Positions 1 to 5,323 of a stretch of 5,746 nucleotides of DNA are shown here, in pieces; position 1 is the stretch's first letter; each line of letters begins with the position of its first letter. A program made the translations under genes and the position numbers. The stretch lies in NCBI GenBank assembly GCA_023488865.1, contig JAMDDG010000373.1:1-5746 (forward strand), written 5' to 3'. The DNA comes from Bacteroidota bacterium (GTDB lineage Bacteria > Bacteroidota > Bacteroidia > Bacteroidales > Prolixibacteraceae). The notes under the pieces were generated by a model. It worked only from the letters and a program-made list of their open reading frames with translations. It was not told the origin of the DNA and did not search any database.

Positions 1-447
1 TCTATCGCCAAAAACTCAATGGAGGATAAAATTTCAGGATTGGATTTGGGTGCTGACGATTATCTTACCAAGCCATTTCATTTGCCGGAACTCAATTCAC
101 GCATCAAATCGCTGCTTCGTCGCCGGAAGTTTGAAGGTAAACAGGAGGTGGTTATCAATGAACTCACCATTATTCCTGAGAACCGGCAAGCGTTTGTCAA
201 AGACGAATTGTTGCAACTCACCAAGTCAGAATTCGACCTGCTACTGTTTTTTGTGTCCAATCGTGGACGGGTACTCTCCAAAGAGTCGATCGCAGAACAT
301 CTTTGGGGCGACTTCGCGGATGCAGCCGATTCGTTCGACTTCGTTTATTCCCACCTGAAAAACCTTCGGCGAAAATTGGCCGAAAAAGCAAATAATGACT
401 ATTTCCAGAATGTATACGGGACCGGCTATGTTTTTATGGCGGAGTAA
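1..447 (+). CDS. OmpR/PhoB-family response regulator, 3' part only
   Basis: This is a DNA-binding response regulator whose partner is very probably the histidine kinase downstream. The frame is open from base 1, so the 148 visible residues are the C-terminal two thirds or so of a protein that is usually about 225 residues. Visible residues 1-40 are the end of the receiver domain: SIAKNSMEDKISGLDLGADD, then YLTKPF (21-26) with the conserved lysine at 24. The phosphoacceptor aspartate lies outside the window. Residues about 50-147 are the winged-helix output domain, with the typical LTKSEFDLLLFF helix, the RVLSKESIAEHLW segment, the recognition-helix region VYSHLKNLRRKL and the terminal hairpin YGTGYVF. 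The ATG at 19 is internal to the receiver domain and is not a plausible start. The gene ends 267 bases before the kinase ATG. A cytoplasmic transcription factor is a safe call; its targets cannot be read from this sequence. Confidence 0.95.
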   Translation, partial: SIAKNSMEDKISGLDLGADDYLTKPFHLPELNSRIKSLLRRRKFEGKQEVVINELTIIPENRQAFVKDELLQLTKSEFDLLLFFVSNRGRVLSKESIAEHLWGDFADAADSFDFVYSHLKNLRRKLAEKANNDYFQNVYGTGYVFMAE

Positions 448-494
448 AATAGAATGGTTCGGTATATTTTTTTTAATGCTTTCTTGAAATTGTT

Positions 495-520
495 AATAGA
501 TTGAAATAGATTGAAATTGA
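495..520 (+). repeat. Short tandem repeat, 10-bp unit, two and a half copies
   Basis: The unit AATAGATTGA occurs at 495-504 and again directly at 505-514, followed by a partial AATTGA at 515-520. It lies in the AT-rich spacer after the response regulator. A 10-bp period places both copies on the same helix face, so it could be a protein-binding site, but simple slippage explains it equally well. Apart from this and a T8 run near 466-475 without an obvious stem, I see nothing in 448-583. Confidence 0.4.
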
Positions 521-583
521 TAAGCTACTTCCGGATCAATTTAAAAATTGGAATTACTATATAGGTACCAATGTTGTTTTGTT

Positions 584-710
584 AACGAAATTCTTTGTGT
601 CTCCTTTGTGATATCCGTTGTGACCTTTGTGGTTAAGTATTTGAATTTCACCACAAAGCACACAAAGGTTCTCACAACGGGCACGAGGGGAAAATTGAAT
701 CAATATCTTT
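584..710. repeat. Palindromic intergenic repeat, copy 1
   Basis: This is a 127-base element ahead of the kinase gene that matches a second copy at 1988-2113. Both begin AACG(A/C)AATTCTTTG and end AATCAATATCTTT. Copy 1 folds into a stem-loop: CCTTTGTGGT-type bases at 625-633 pair with 650-658, and CCGTTGTGA at 615-623 pairs with TCACAACGG at 672-680, leaving a bulge on the right arm. The CTTTGTG/CACAAAG wording resembles palindromic repeats that I recall as frequent between genes in Bacteroidota, but I have not checked this. No ORF or transposase is inside it. Its 3' edge falls only four bases before the kinase ATG. Confidence 0.75.
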
Positions 711-711
711 G
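704..711 (+). promoter_or_regulatory. Possible -7 box at the edge of the repeat (TATCTTTG)
   Basis: TATCTTTG fits the Bacteroidota -7 consensus TAnnTTTG exactly. It ends three bases before the kinase ATG at 715, so transcription from it would start at or within the first codon and give a leaderless message or none that includes the start. No convincing -33 TTTG lies at the right distance upstream. The same place in repeat copy 2 reads TATCTTTA. A chance match is quite possible. Confidence 0.2.
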
Positions 712-714
712 ATT

Positions 715-1974
715 ATGAGGCTTCAGGCTAAGATAAATATTCGTTTTCTATCGGTCATGTTTCTGATCTTCACTGTGGTCGGGGTGTTGTTCTATTTTAT
801 GATAGGCCGGGTGGTAGATCAGAATATCCGCGAGATGCTGGATTCGCGGAAAGCCTATATCATCCTCAACCTGCAAAAAAAATCCGCCCCAATTGATTCG
901 ATCATTTCATTGGACCACTCCCTTTTTGTCAGGAAAATTGAAAAACCTGAAGGATACGAATTTTATGCTGATACAATGGCCTACGATCAGCGCGAAAAGG
1001 AACTTATCCCTTTCCGAAAATTGACCTTTACGGTGAAGAGCGGGGATCGTCACTATGAAGTAACCTTGCTCCAGTCGTTGCTTGAAATGGAGGATTTGCG
1101 CATGGTGATTTTCACCTTTATGGGCGGGCTCTTTATTTTACTCATGGTCTCGCTCTTTTTTGTGAACCGGTGGCTCTCGTCGAAAGCCTGGAATCCATTT
1201 TTCAAAAGCCTGTCGTTGATGAGCACCTGGAAATTCAGCGAGGGGAAAGCCGTCAATTTTGATGCTACCGGAATCGCTGAATTTGATCAGCTCAACCGCC
1301 TCCTTGAAAATATGATGCAAAAAATCAGGACCGATTTTGTCAACCTGAAAGAATTTACCGAAAATGCCTCCCACGAAATCCAGACACCGCTGGCAATTAT
1401 CAAATCCAAACTTGAATTAGTGTTGCAGGATAAGTCGCTGAACGACAGGCAACATCAGCAAATTAAGGCAGCGTTTGAATCAACCATCCGGCTGTCGAAA
1501 CTCAATGAAGCCTTGCTGCTTCTTTCAAGGATTGAGAACCAACAATTTGTGGGTAAACAGGAGATTGATTTTTGCCAGTTGATTCAGTCGCGGGTCGATT
1601 TTTTTGAGGAACTGTTTGGTCTGAAGCAGATTGAAGTTATGTTTCAAACATCCGAACCTGTTCTCTTTACCTTAAATCCCCTGCTTGCCGAAATTTTGGT
1701 AAACAACTTGCTAAGCAATGCGTTGAGGCACAATCATGAAAACGGGAAGGTAATTATATCCGCTAAAAATCAGGAAATAACGATCTCCAACACAGGGAAA
1801 ACCCAGCCAATTGATGCCACCCGTTTGTTCCAGCGGTTCGCAAAACAGACGGCATCGGGCGAATCAAACGGATTGGGGTTGTCGATTGCCAGTGAAATTT
1901 GTAAATCAAACCGGATTCAGTTGAGTTACCGTTATTCGGACGGGATGCACCATTTTGTCTTAAGTAGTAAATAA
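715..1974 (+). CDS. Membrane sensor histidine kinase
   Basis: Inner-membrane kinase of 419 residues that should autophosphorylate and pass phosphate to the response regulator encoded upstream. Layout: transmembrane segment about 10-30, a short periplasmic domain about 31-128 of no recognised type, and a second transmembrane segment about 129-150. A HAMP-like linker follows. The H-box is ENASHEIQTPL (216-226, phosphoacceptor His220), the N-box VNNLLSNALRHN (329-340), the F-box LFQRFAK (371-377) and the G2 loop GLGLSIA (386-392). The G1 position reads ISNTGK, with Asn359 where the usual DxGxG aspartate stands; I recall this variant from related Bacteroidota kinases, so activity is still expected. 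I chose ATG 715 over the in-frame TTG at 709 because the TTG belongs to the upstream repeat and ATG gives a normal basic N-terminus. There is no Shine-Dalgarno sequence. The wide, repeat-filled gap from the regulator is unusual for such a pair. Confidence 0.93.
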   Translation: MRLQAKINIRFLSVMFLIFTVVGVLFYFMIGRVVDQNIREMLDSRKAYIILNLQKKSAPIDSIISLDHSLFVRKIEKPEGYEFYADTMAYDQREKELIPFRKLTFTVKSGDRHYEVTLLQSLLEMEDLRMVIFTFMGGLFILLMVSLFFVNRWLSSKAWNPFFKSLSLMSTWKFSEGKAVNFDATGIAEFDQLNRLLENMMQKIRTDFVNLKEFTENASHEIQTPLAIIKSKLELVLQDKSLNDRQHQQIKAAFESTIRLSKLNEALLLLSRIENQQFVGKQEIDFCQLIQSRVDFFEELFGLKQIEVMFQTSEPVLFTLNPLLAEILVNNLLSNALRHNHENGKVIISAKNQEITISNTGKTQPIDATRLFQRFAKQTASGESNGLGLSIASEICKSNRIQLSYRYSDGMHHFVLSSK

Positions 1975-1987
1975 ATGACGTTTAGAT

Positions 1988-2113
1988 AACGCAATTCTTT
2001 GCATTTCCTTTGTGAAACCCTTTGCGTCCTTGGTGGTGGAATATTTAAATTTCACCACCAAGGACGCAAAGGATAGCACGAAGGATCCCAAAGGGGATTT
2101 AATCAATATCTTT
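1988..2113. repeat. Palindromic intergenic repeat, copy 2
   Basis: This 126-base partner of the element at 584-710 starts 13 bases after the kinase stop codon. It holds a perfect 20-bp inverted repeat: CCTTTGCGTCCTTGGTGGTG at 2019-2038 pairs with 2053-2072, and the stem can extend about three pairs into the AT-rich loop. Outer modules also pair: TCCTTTGTG (2006-2014) with CACGAAGGA (2077-2085, one G-U), and CTTTG (1997-2001) with CAAAG (2089-2093). The first 70 or so bases align with copy 1 without gaps. There is no T-run after the stem, so it is not a standard terminator, though so strong a hairpin could still affect read-through from the kinase gene into the downstream gene. Confidence 0.85.
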
Positions 2114-2163
2114 AACTAAATGGCAATGAATGGGAAATCCTAAATTTCTACCAACTTGGGATG

Positions 2164-2171
2164 TAAATTTG
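2164..2171 (+). promoter_or_regulatory. Probable -7 promoter box for the PepSY-like gene (TAAATTTG)
   Basis: TAAATTTG matches TAnnTTTG. It lies 30 bases before the ATG at 2202 and would give an untranslated leader of roughly 25 bases that is A-rich near the start, as usual in Bacteroidota. I see no clear -33 TTTG. If real, the small exported protein can be made independently of the kinase message. Confidence 0.5.
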
Positions 2172-2201
2172 ATCTATTCATCCAATTAAAATTTGAAAAT
2201 T

Positions 2202-2675
2202 ATGAAAAAATTATTGATGTCAATTGCTTGTTTGGCTTTTGTAGTAGCTGTTTCAGCACAAAAATCGAAAGAAGCGAAGATCCCCGCTGAGGCAAAAGCA
2301 GGATTTGCCGCAAAATATCCGGCCGCCCAGAAAACAAAATGGAGCATCGAAAAACCAGGCGAATTTGAAGTTGATTTTGTTTTGAACAAAGTAGAACAAT
2401 CTGCCCTGGTTGATCCCAAAGGGAACATCCTCGAAACGGAGATTGAAATCAAAGAAAGTGGGCTTCCTCAAGCAGTGAAAGCAACCATCGCCAAGGATTT
2501 TGCCGGTTACAAACTCGATGAGATTGAACAGTCCAAGGACGCAAAGGGCGTAGCCTCTTTTGAAATGCAGGCTGCTAAAGGGAAAGACAAACTTGAAATT
2601 TCTTTTGATTCAAACGGAAAACTGCTCGCAAAAGAGTCAATGAAAGAGGAAAAGGAAGGCAAAGAAGGGAAATAG
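2202..2675 (+). CDS. Small exported PepSY-like protein
   Basis: A 157-residue secreted protein. Residues 1-19 form a clear signal peptide (MKKLLMSIACLAFVVAVSA), with signal peptidase I cleavage likely before Gln20; no lipobox cysteine is placed for lipidation. The mature part has two similar halves, about 28-82 and 87-146. Each runs from a helix (AEAKAGFAAKYP; LPQAVKATIAKDF) to strands ending in a Gly-containing turn (VDPKGNILETE; FDSNGKLLAKE). This is the pattern of the PepSY-like, beta-lactamase-inhibitor-like family (DUF2874). The C-terminus is a charged Lys/Glu tail. Such proteins often sit beside two-component systems in Bacteroidota, so a periplasmic accessory or output role for the upstream kinase is likely, but that is inference. 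ATG 2202 is preferred over the in-frame TTG at 2193 because it gives a standard signal peptide. Confidence 0.85.
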   Translation: MKKLLMSIACLAFVVAVSAQKSKEAKIPAEAKAGFAAKYPAAQKTKWSIEKPGEFEVDFVLNKVEQSALVDPKGNILETEIEIKESGLPQAVKATIAKDFAGYKLDEIEQSKDAKGVASFEMQAAKGKDKLEISFDSNGKLLAKESMKEEKEGKEGK

Positions 2676-2702
2676 GAGAAATCCTTCTTATTAACTATCA
2701 AG

Positions 2703-2734
2703 AAAACCGTTTCCCAAAAGGAGACGGTTTTTTT
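2703..2734 (+). terminator. Intrinsic terminator after the PepSY-like gene
   Basis: A 12-bp stem pairs 2703-2714 with 2720-2731 around a five-base loop (CAAAA), with one G-U pair, and is followed by a T run (2728-2734). It lies 27 bases after the stop codon at 2675 and closes the plus-strand signalling genes. The A-rich left flank may give weak termination on the minus strand too. Confidence 0.9.
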
Positions 2735-3010
2735 GTAAAATCACCGATAACGGGCACGATTTCATCGAAGTTGGGTTGAATTTGACGTTTCTACCGGTCT
2801 GTTTTTCCGCAAGGCCGAACTTTGCCCGCGCAATTTTTCTACCTAAAGCTTTGGTAATTAAATAATATTGGGTAAGTTTATCGTGCCTGTAACACGCAAC
2901 AAACCTGCCTCTTTGCTTCCAAATTCTGTGTAGGCGAATGTTTGTAGTGGAATAAACGAGTTGGCGGCATTGTAAAAGCTGCCGTGGAAACATTAACTAA
3001 ATGACAAAAA
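2735..3010. other. Intergenic stretch, probably non-coding or decayed
   Basis: No supported gene. Visible structure: ACGGGCACGAT at 2750-2760 can pair with ATCGTGCCTGT at 2880-2890 (one G-U), an 11-bp inverted repeat with a 119-base gap. A small hairpin, GGCGGC (2963-2968) with GCTGCC (2978-2983), lies just ahead of the next gene. The minus strand is open across much of the region, and 2811-2891 reads vaguely like part of a winged-helix domain (see findings), but no start, promoter or full domain supports a gene. I found no good TAnnTTTG box for the gene at 3011. Confidence 0.5.
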
Positions 3011-3679
3011 ATGACAAAAACAGACATTGAGCCAATTGTAAATGAGTTTAAAAGTCAGTCGAATCTAGATGACCGCTATACTTCGTTTGACTATTGCTAC
3101 AATTACTTTCGTACGACAAATAACCTTACTCAAGACATTGAAAAGAGTTGTTTAGTTCTTGGATTTTATTTGGCGAGTTGGGGAATGCTTAGAAATTCTT
3201 TTTTGCTACAAAAAAGCATAAAGCATTTTGAGCCGACAATTCGATACATTGCAACATTGGACAAATCTGTCTGGGAAATTGATGTTGACAAATATGACGA
3301 GAAAAATATTCAGACAATTATCAAAATCTATAATGACATCAAGAGTCTTCTCATTAAAAAAAACAACTCAGATTTGACATTAATAACCAAAGTACTTCTT
3401 GGCGTTTTTGGTTTCATTCCGGCATTTGACAATTACTTCGGTAATTCATTTCGAGCAATTTCTGATGGACAGTGTGGCTTTAGAAAAGTAAATGTAAAAT
3501 CATTGACTTTCATAAAGACATTTTATGAGTCTAACAAAGCGACAATTGACAAATTATCATCTGAGACTTTTACAACGGACTTTATTACAGAAAAAAAGAC
3601 AACTGTTAATTATCCAAAAGCGAAAATCATTGATATGTATGGATTCACTGCTGGACAAAAGAAAACAACGACCGCATAA
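3011..3679 (+). CDS. Uncharacterised 222-residue protein, AT-rich orphan gene
   Basis: I do not recognise a characterised family. The product looks soluble and mostly helical, with no signal peptide. Notable conserved-looking stretches are YTSFDYCYNYFRT (about 22-34), CLVLGFYLASWGMLRNSFLL (about 47-66), SVWEIDVDKYDEKNIQTIIK, a hydrophobic VLLGVFGFIPAFDNYFG (about 128-144) and NYPKAKIIDMYGFTAG near the end. I have an unverified recollection of similar hypothetical proteins scattered through diverse bacteria. Composition stands out: two 60-base blocks I counted (3061-3120, 3301-3360) hold 22 and 14 G+C, against 24 in a block of the kinase gene. Codons favour AAA, ACA, ATT. The gene stands alone, after a terminator and before a stem-loop, which fits acquisition by transfer. 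The start at 3011 is chosen because the ATG at 3001 is out of frame and stops after nine codons. Confidence 0.85.
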   Translation: MTKTDIEPIVNEFKSQSNLDDRYTSFDYCYNYFRTTNNLTQDIEKSCLVLGFYLASWGMLRNSFLLQKSIKHFEPTIRYIATLDKSVWEIDVDKYDEKNIQTIIKIYNDIKSLLIKKNNSDLTLITKVLLGVFGFIPAFDNYFGNSFRAISDGQCGFRKVNVKSLTFIKTFYESNKATIDKLSSETFTTDFITEKKTTVNYPKAKIIDMYGFTAGQKKTTTA

Positions 3680-3686
3680 TAACTAA

Positions 3687-3725
3687 GGCTTCGTGTGGTT
3701 GAGGAACGAGACCCAACATGAAGCC
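3687..3725. other. Stem-loop just after the orphan gene
   Basis: GGCTTCGTGT (3687-3696) pairs with ACATGAAGCC (3716-3725) through ten base pairs, including one G-U. A bulged A and two more G-C pairs may extend the stem. It begins seven bases after the stop codon. There is no T-run behind it, so it is not a standard terminator, but it could protect the 3' end of the message or mark the edge of an inserted segment. Confidence 0.55.
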
Positions 3726-3999
3726 CTGTTGCACGAAATCACCCTGGCGCACATTCTTAATGCGTGTCCGTACAATTCCCAAAGTCTACATTTGCATCAC
3801 AGCAATATTCCGGGATTGAGTCGAAAATATTGGTTAAATCATACCGGAAACCATTAGGGCACGGTTTACAAAACCGCGCCAGCGGGGGGAAGTTTCCCGT
3901 TTAATATCCCCCTTTCTTCATCCACCGGAGTTGATTTTTAAAATCAGAGGGAATCCGTTTGTAAGACCTGGCAATATCAAAAAACTACAGAATCGATAG

Positions 4000-4039
4000 T
4001 TTCCATTTTCAATGAACATATATTTCCATTTCGAATGAA
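4000..4039. repeat. Two 17-bp direct repeats, possible operator
   Basis: TTTCCATTTTCAATGAA (4000-4016) and TTTCCATTTCGAATGAA (4023-4039) match at 15 of 17 positions and are spaced 23 bases start to start, roughly two helical turns. Each unit is itself nearly palindromic (TTTC-ATT against AATGAAA). The second copy ends seven bases before the -7 box at 4046 and covers the place where a -33 element would sit, a position well suited to repression or activation of the ATPase gene. The binding protein is unknown. Confidence 0.55.
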
Positions 4040-4045
4040 AACTAT

Positions 4046-4053
4046 TATATTTG
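4046..4053 (+). promoter_or_regulatory. Probable -7 promoter box for the AAA ATPase gene (TATATTTG)
   Basis: TATATTTG is an exact TAnnTTTG match ending 24 bases before the ATG at 4078. The predicted leader is about 20 bases, A-rich and without a Shine-Dalgarno sequence, as expected for Bacteroidota. No TTTG occurs at the -33 distance; that place is taken by the direct repeats at 4000-4039. Confidence 0.6.
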
Positions 4054-4077
4054 TACTGGTAATCAAAGATTAAAAGC

Positions 4078-5286
4078 ATGATTCAATTAGAATTTCTACG
4101 GGAGATTTTGGAACAACAGAAAATAGCTATTGGCGCTAAAGATGTCGGCATGAAAAGGGAACAATTGCAATCGTTGCCCGATACCAGGTCTCATGCGCTG
4201 ATTGTCTCCGGCATTCGCCGCTGTGGAAAGAGTACTTTGCTTTTTCAGTTACTCAGGGAACGTTATCCACAGGCAGTTTATCTGAATTTTGATGATCCGC
4301 GTCTTTATGATTTCGGGATCGAGGACTTTGTGAAGTTGGACGAACTGGTTAAGGAGAGTGGAAGTACTGTATTAATGTTCGACGAAATACAATTGATCAA
4401 AGGTTGGGAAAGGTATGTGCGCCAAAAGTTGGACGAGAACTTTCAGGTGTTTGTTACCGGTTCGAATGCCTCATTGCTTAGCAGGGAACTGGGGTCGAGC
4501 CTCACCGGCAGGCATATCAACAAAGAACTTTTCCCGTTCTCCTATAACGAATATTGCCGTTTTCATGATCTCACACCTTGCGCTGAAACTACGCTTTCCT
4601 ATTTAAAGGAGGGAGGTTTTCCAGAATACCAGAAACAAAAGAGCGATGAAATTCTCACTTCGCTTTTGGACGACATTCTCATTCGCGACATAGCAGTGCG
4701 GTATAACATCCGCGATGTAAGAACGCTACAACGCCTCACGCTATTTCTGTTATCCAATATTGGTAACCGCGTGACCGGCAATAAATTGAAAACCACTTTT
4801 GGAATTTCATCAGCCACCACTATCCTGGAATATTTTTCTCACCTGGAACAGAGTTATTTACTGGCATTTATCCCAATGTTTGATTATTCTCTCAAAAAAC
4901 AGAATATCAGTCCCCGAAAAGTATATGCCATTGATACGGGATTGGTAGAAATTACCACACCCCGTTTTACGAAAGATGCAGGCCACAAACTGGAGAACCT
5001 GGTTTTCCTTGCTTTAAGGCGACTTTCCAAAGAAGTTTATTATTTCTCGGGAAGTGGGGAATGCGATTTTTTGCTGATGGACAGAGGGGTTATTTCAAGG
5101 GCCGTACAGGTTTGTCTGGAATTAAACAGTGACAATCTGCAAAGGGAAACATCGGGATTGTTTGAAGCTATGAAAGCATTCCAACTCCCGGAAGGCATAA
5201 TCGTCACGCTTTCACAAAACGACCATTTTAGCAAGGATGGAATGACTGTTAAAGTTGTTCCTTTTCATGAGTTTGTTGCAGGGTGA
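4078..5286 (+). CDS. AAA ATPase with C-terminal DUF4143 domain
   Basis: A cytoplasmic protein of 402 residues with normal length for the family. The N-terminal ATPase domain (about 35-190) has Walker A GIRRCGKST (45-53), Walker B VLMFDEIQ (98-105, Asp102 and Glu103), a sensor-1-like VTGSN (126-130) and SLTGRH (141-146), whose Arg145 may act as an arginine finger. A helical and winged-helix-like middle (about 195-265) leads into DUF4143 (about 200-365). That domain keeps the outline of a PD-(D/E)XK nuclease fold, with Glu306 in KLENLVFLAL and Asp330 in GECDF. The third motif reads Ala-Val-Gln-Val-Cys (342-346), so the catalytic lysine is absent, and nuclease activity is doubtful. Paralogues are common and often multiple in Bacteroidota; their function is not settled. 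The gene has its own promoter box and possible operator, stands alone, and ends 37 bases from a convergent gene with no obvious terminator between them. Confidence 0.93.
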   Translation: MIQLEFLREILEQQKIAIGAKDVGMKREQLQSLPDTRSHALIVSGIRRCGKSTLLFQLLRERYPQAVYLNFDDPRLYDFGIEDFVKLDELVKESGSTVLMFDEIQLIKGWERYVRQKLDENFQVFVTGSNASLLSRELGSSLTGRHINKELFPFSYNEYCRFHDLTPCAETTLSYLKEGGFPEYQKQKSDEILTSLLDDILIRDIAVRYNIRDVRTLQRLTLFLLSNIGNRVTGNKLKTTFGISSATTILEYFSHLEQSYLLAFIPMFDYSLKKQNISPRKVYAIDTGLVEITTPRFTKDAGHKLENLVFLALRRLSKEVYYFSGSGECDFLLMDRGVISRAVQVCLELNSDNLQRETSGLFEAMKAFQLPEGIIVTLSQNDHFSKDGMTVKVVPFHEFVAG

Positions 5287-5323
5287 TAATTCTGCTTTAA
5301 CTGTAAACCTCCCTGTTTCGGAA

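Larger units (their letters stand above)
3680..4077. other. Long intergenic region with hairpins before the ATPase gene
   Basis: About 400 bases without a supported gene. Contents from left to right: a stem-loop right after the orphan's stop (listed separately); a chance-level TAnnTTTG match (TACATTTG, 3787-3794) with no gene following; a compact hairpin pairing 3858-3867 with 3871-3880 around the loop ACA (nine pairs and one A-C mismatch); a G-run/C-run pair (GGGGGA near 3885-3890 with TCCCCC at 3907-3912); a possible small frameshifted minus-strand ORF (3901-4006, see findings); and the direct repeats and promoter box of the ATPase gene, listed separately. I see no tRNA or known RNA fold. 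Confidence 0.5.

Noticed and set aside
50..358. Plus-strand ORF of 102 codons inside the response regulator gene
   Set aside because: It is a shifted frame of a clearly conserved winged-helix regulator, with no protein-like pattern.
1988..2113. Repeat copy 2 as an intrinsic terminator for the kinase gene
   Set aside because: The stem is very strong, but no T-run follows it on either strand, and a near-identical element lies upstream of the kinase gene, so it is better read as an interspersed repeat.
2691..2993. Minus-strand ORF of 100 codons as a real gene
   Set aside because: It runs through the terminator of the PepSY-like gene, has no promoter or start signal, and shows no complete domain.
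3680..3735. Integron attC site after the orphan gene
   Set aside because: The stem-loop position is suggestive, but the flanks do not contain RYYYAAC and GTTRRRY core sites (the nearest match, GTTGCAC, breaks the pattern), and there is no integrase in the window.
2750..3745. Direct repeats (GCACGATTTCATC / GCACGAAATCACC) as insertion boundaries of the orphan gene
   Set aside because: Only about 10 of 13 bases match and neither copy sits at a clear junction, so it is within chance expectation.
3787..3794. TACATTTG as a promoter
   Set aside because: It matches TAnnTTTG, but no gene begins within nearly 290 bases downstream and there is no -33 element.
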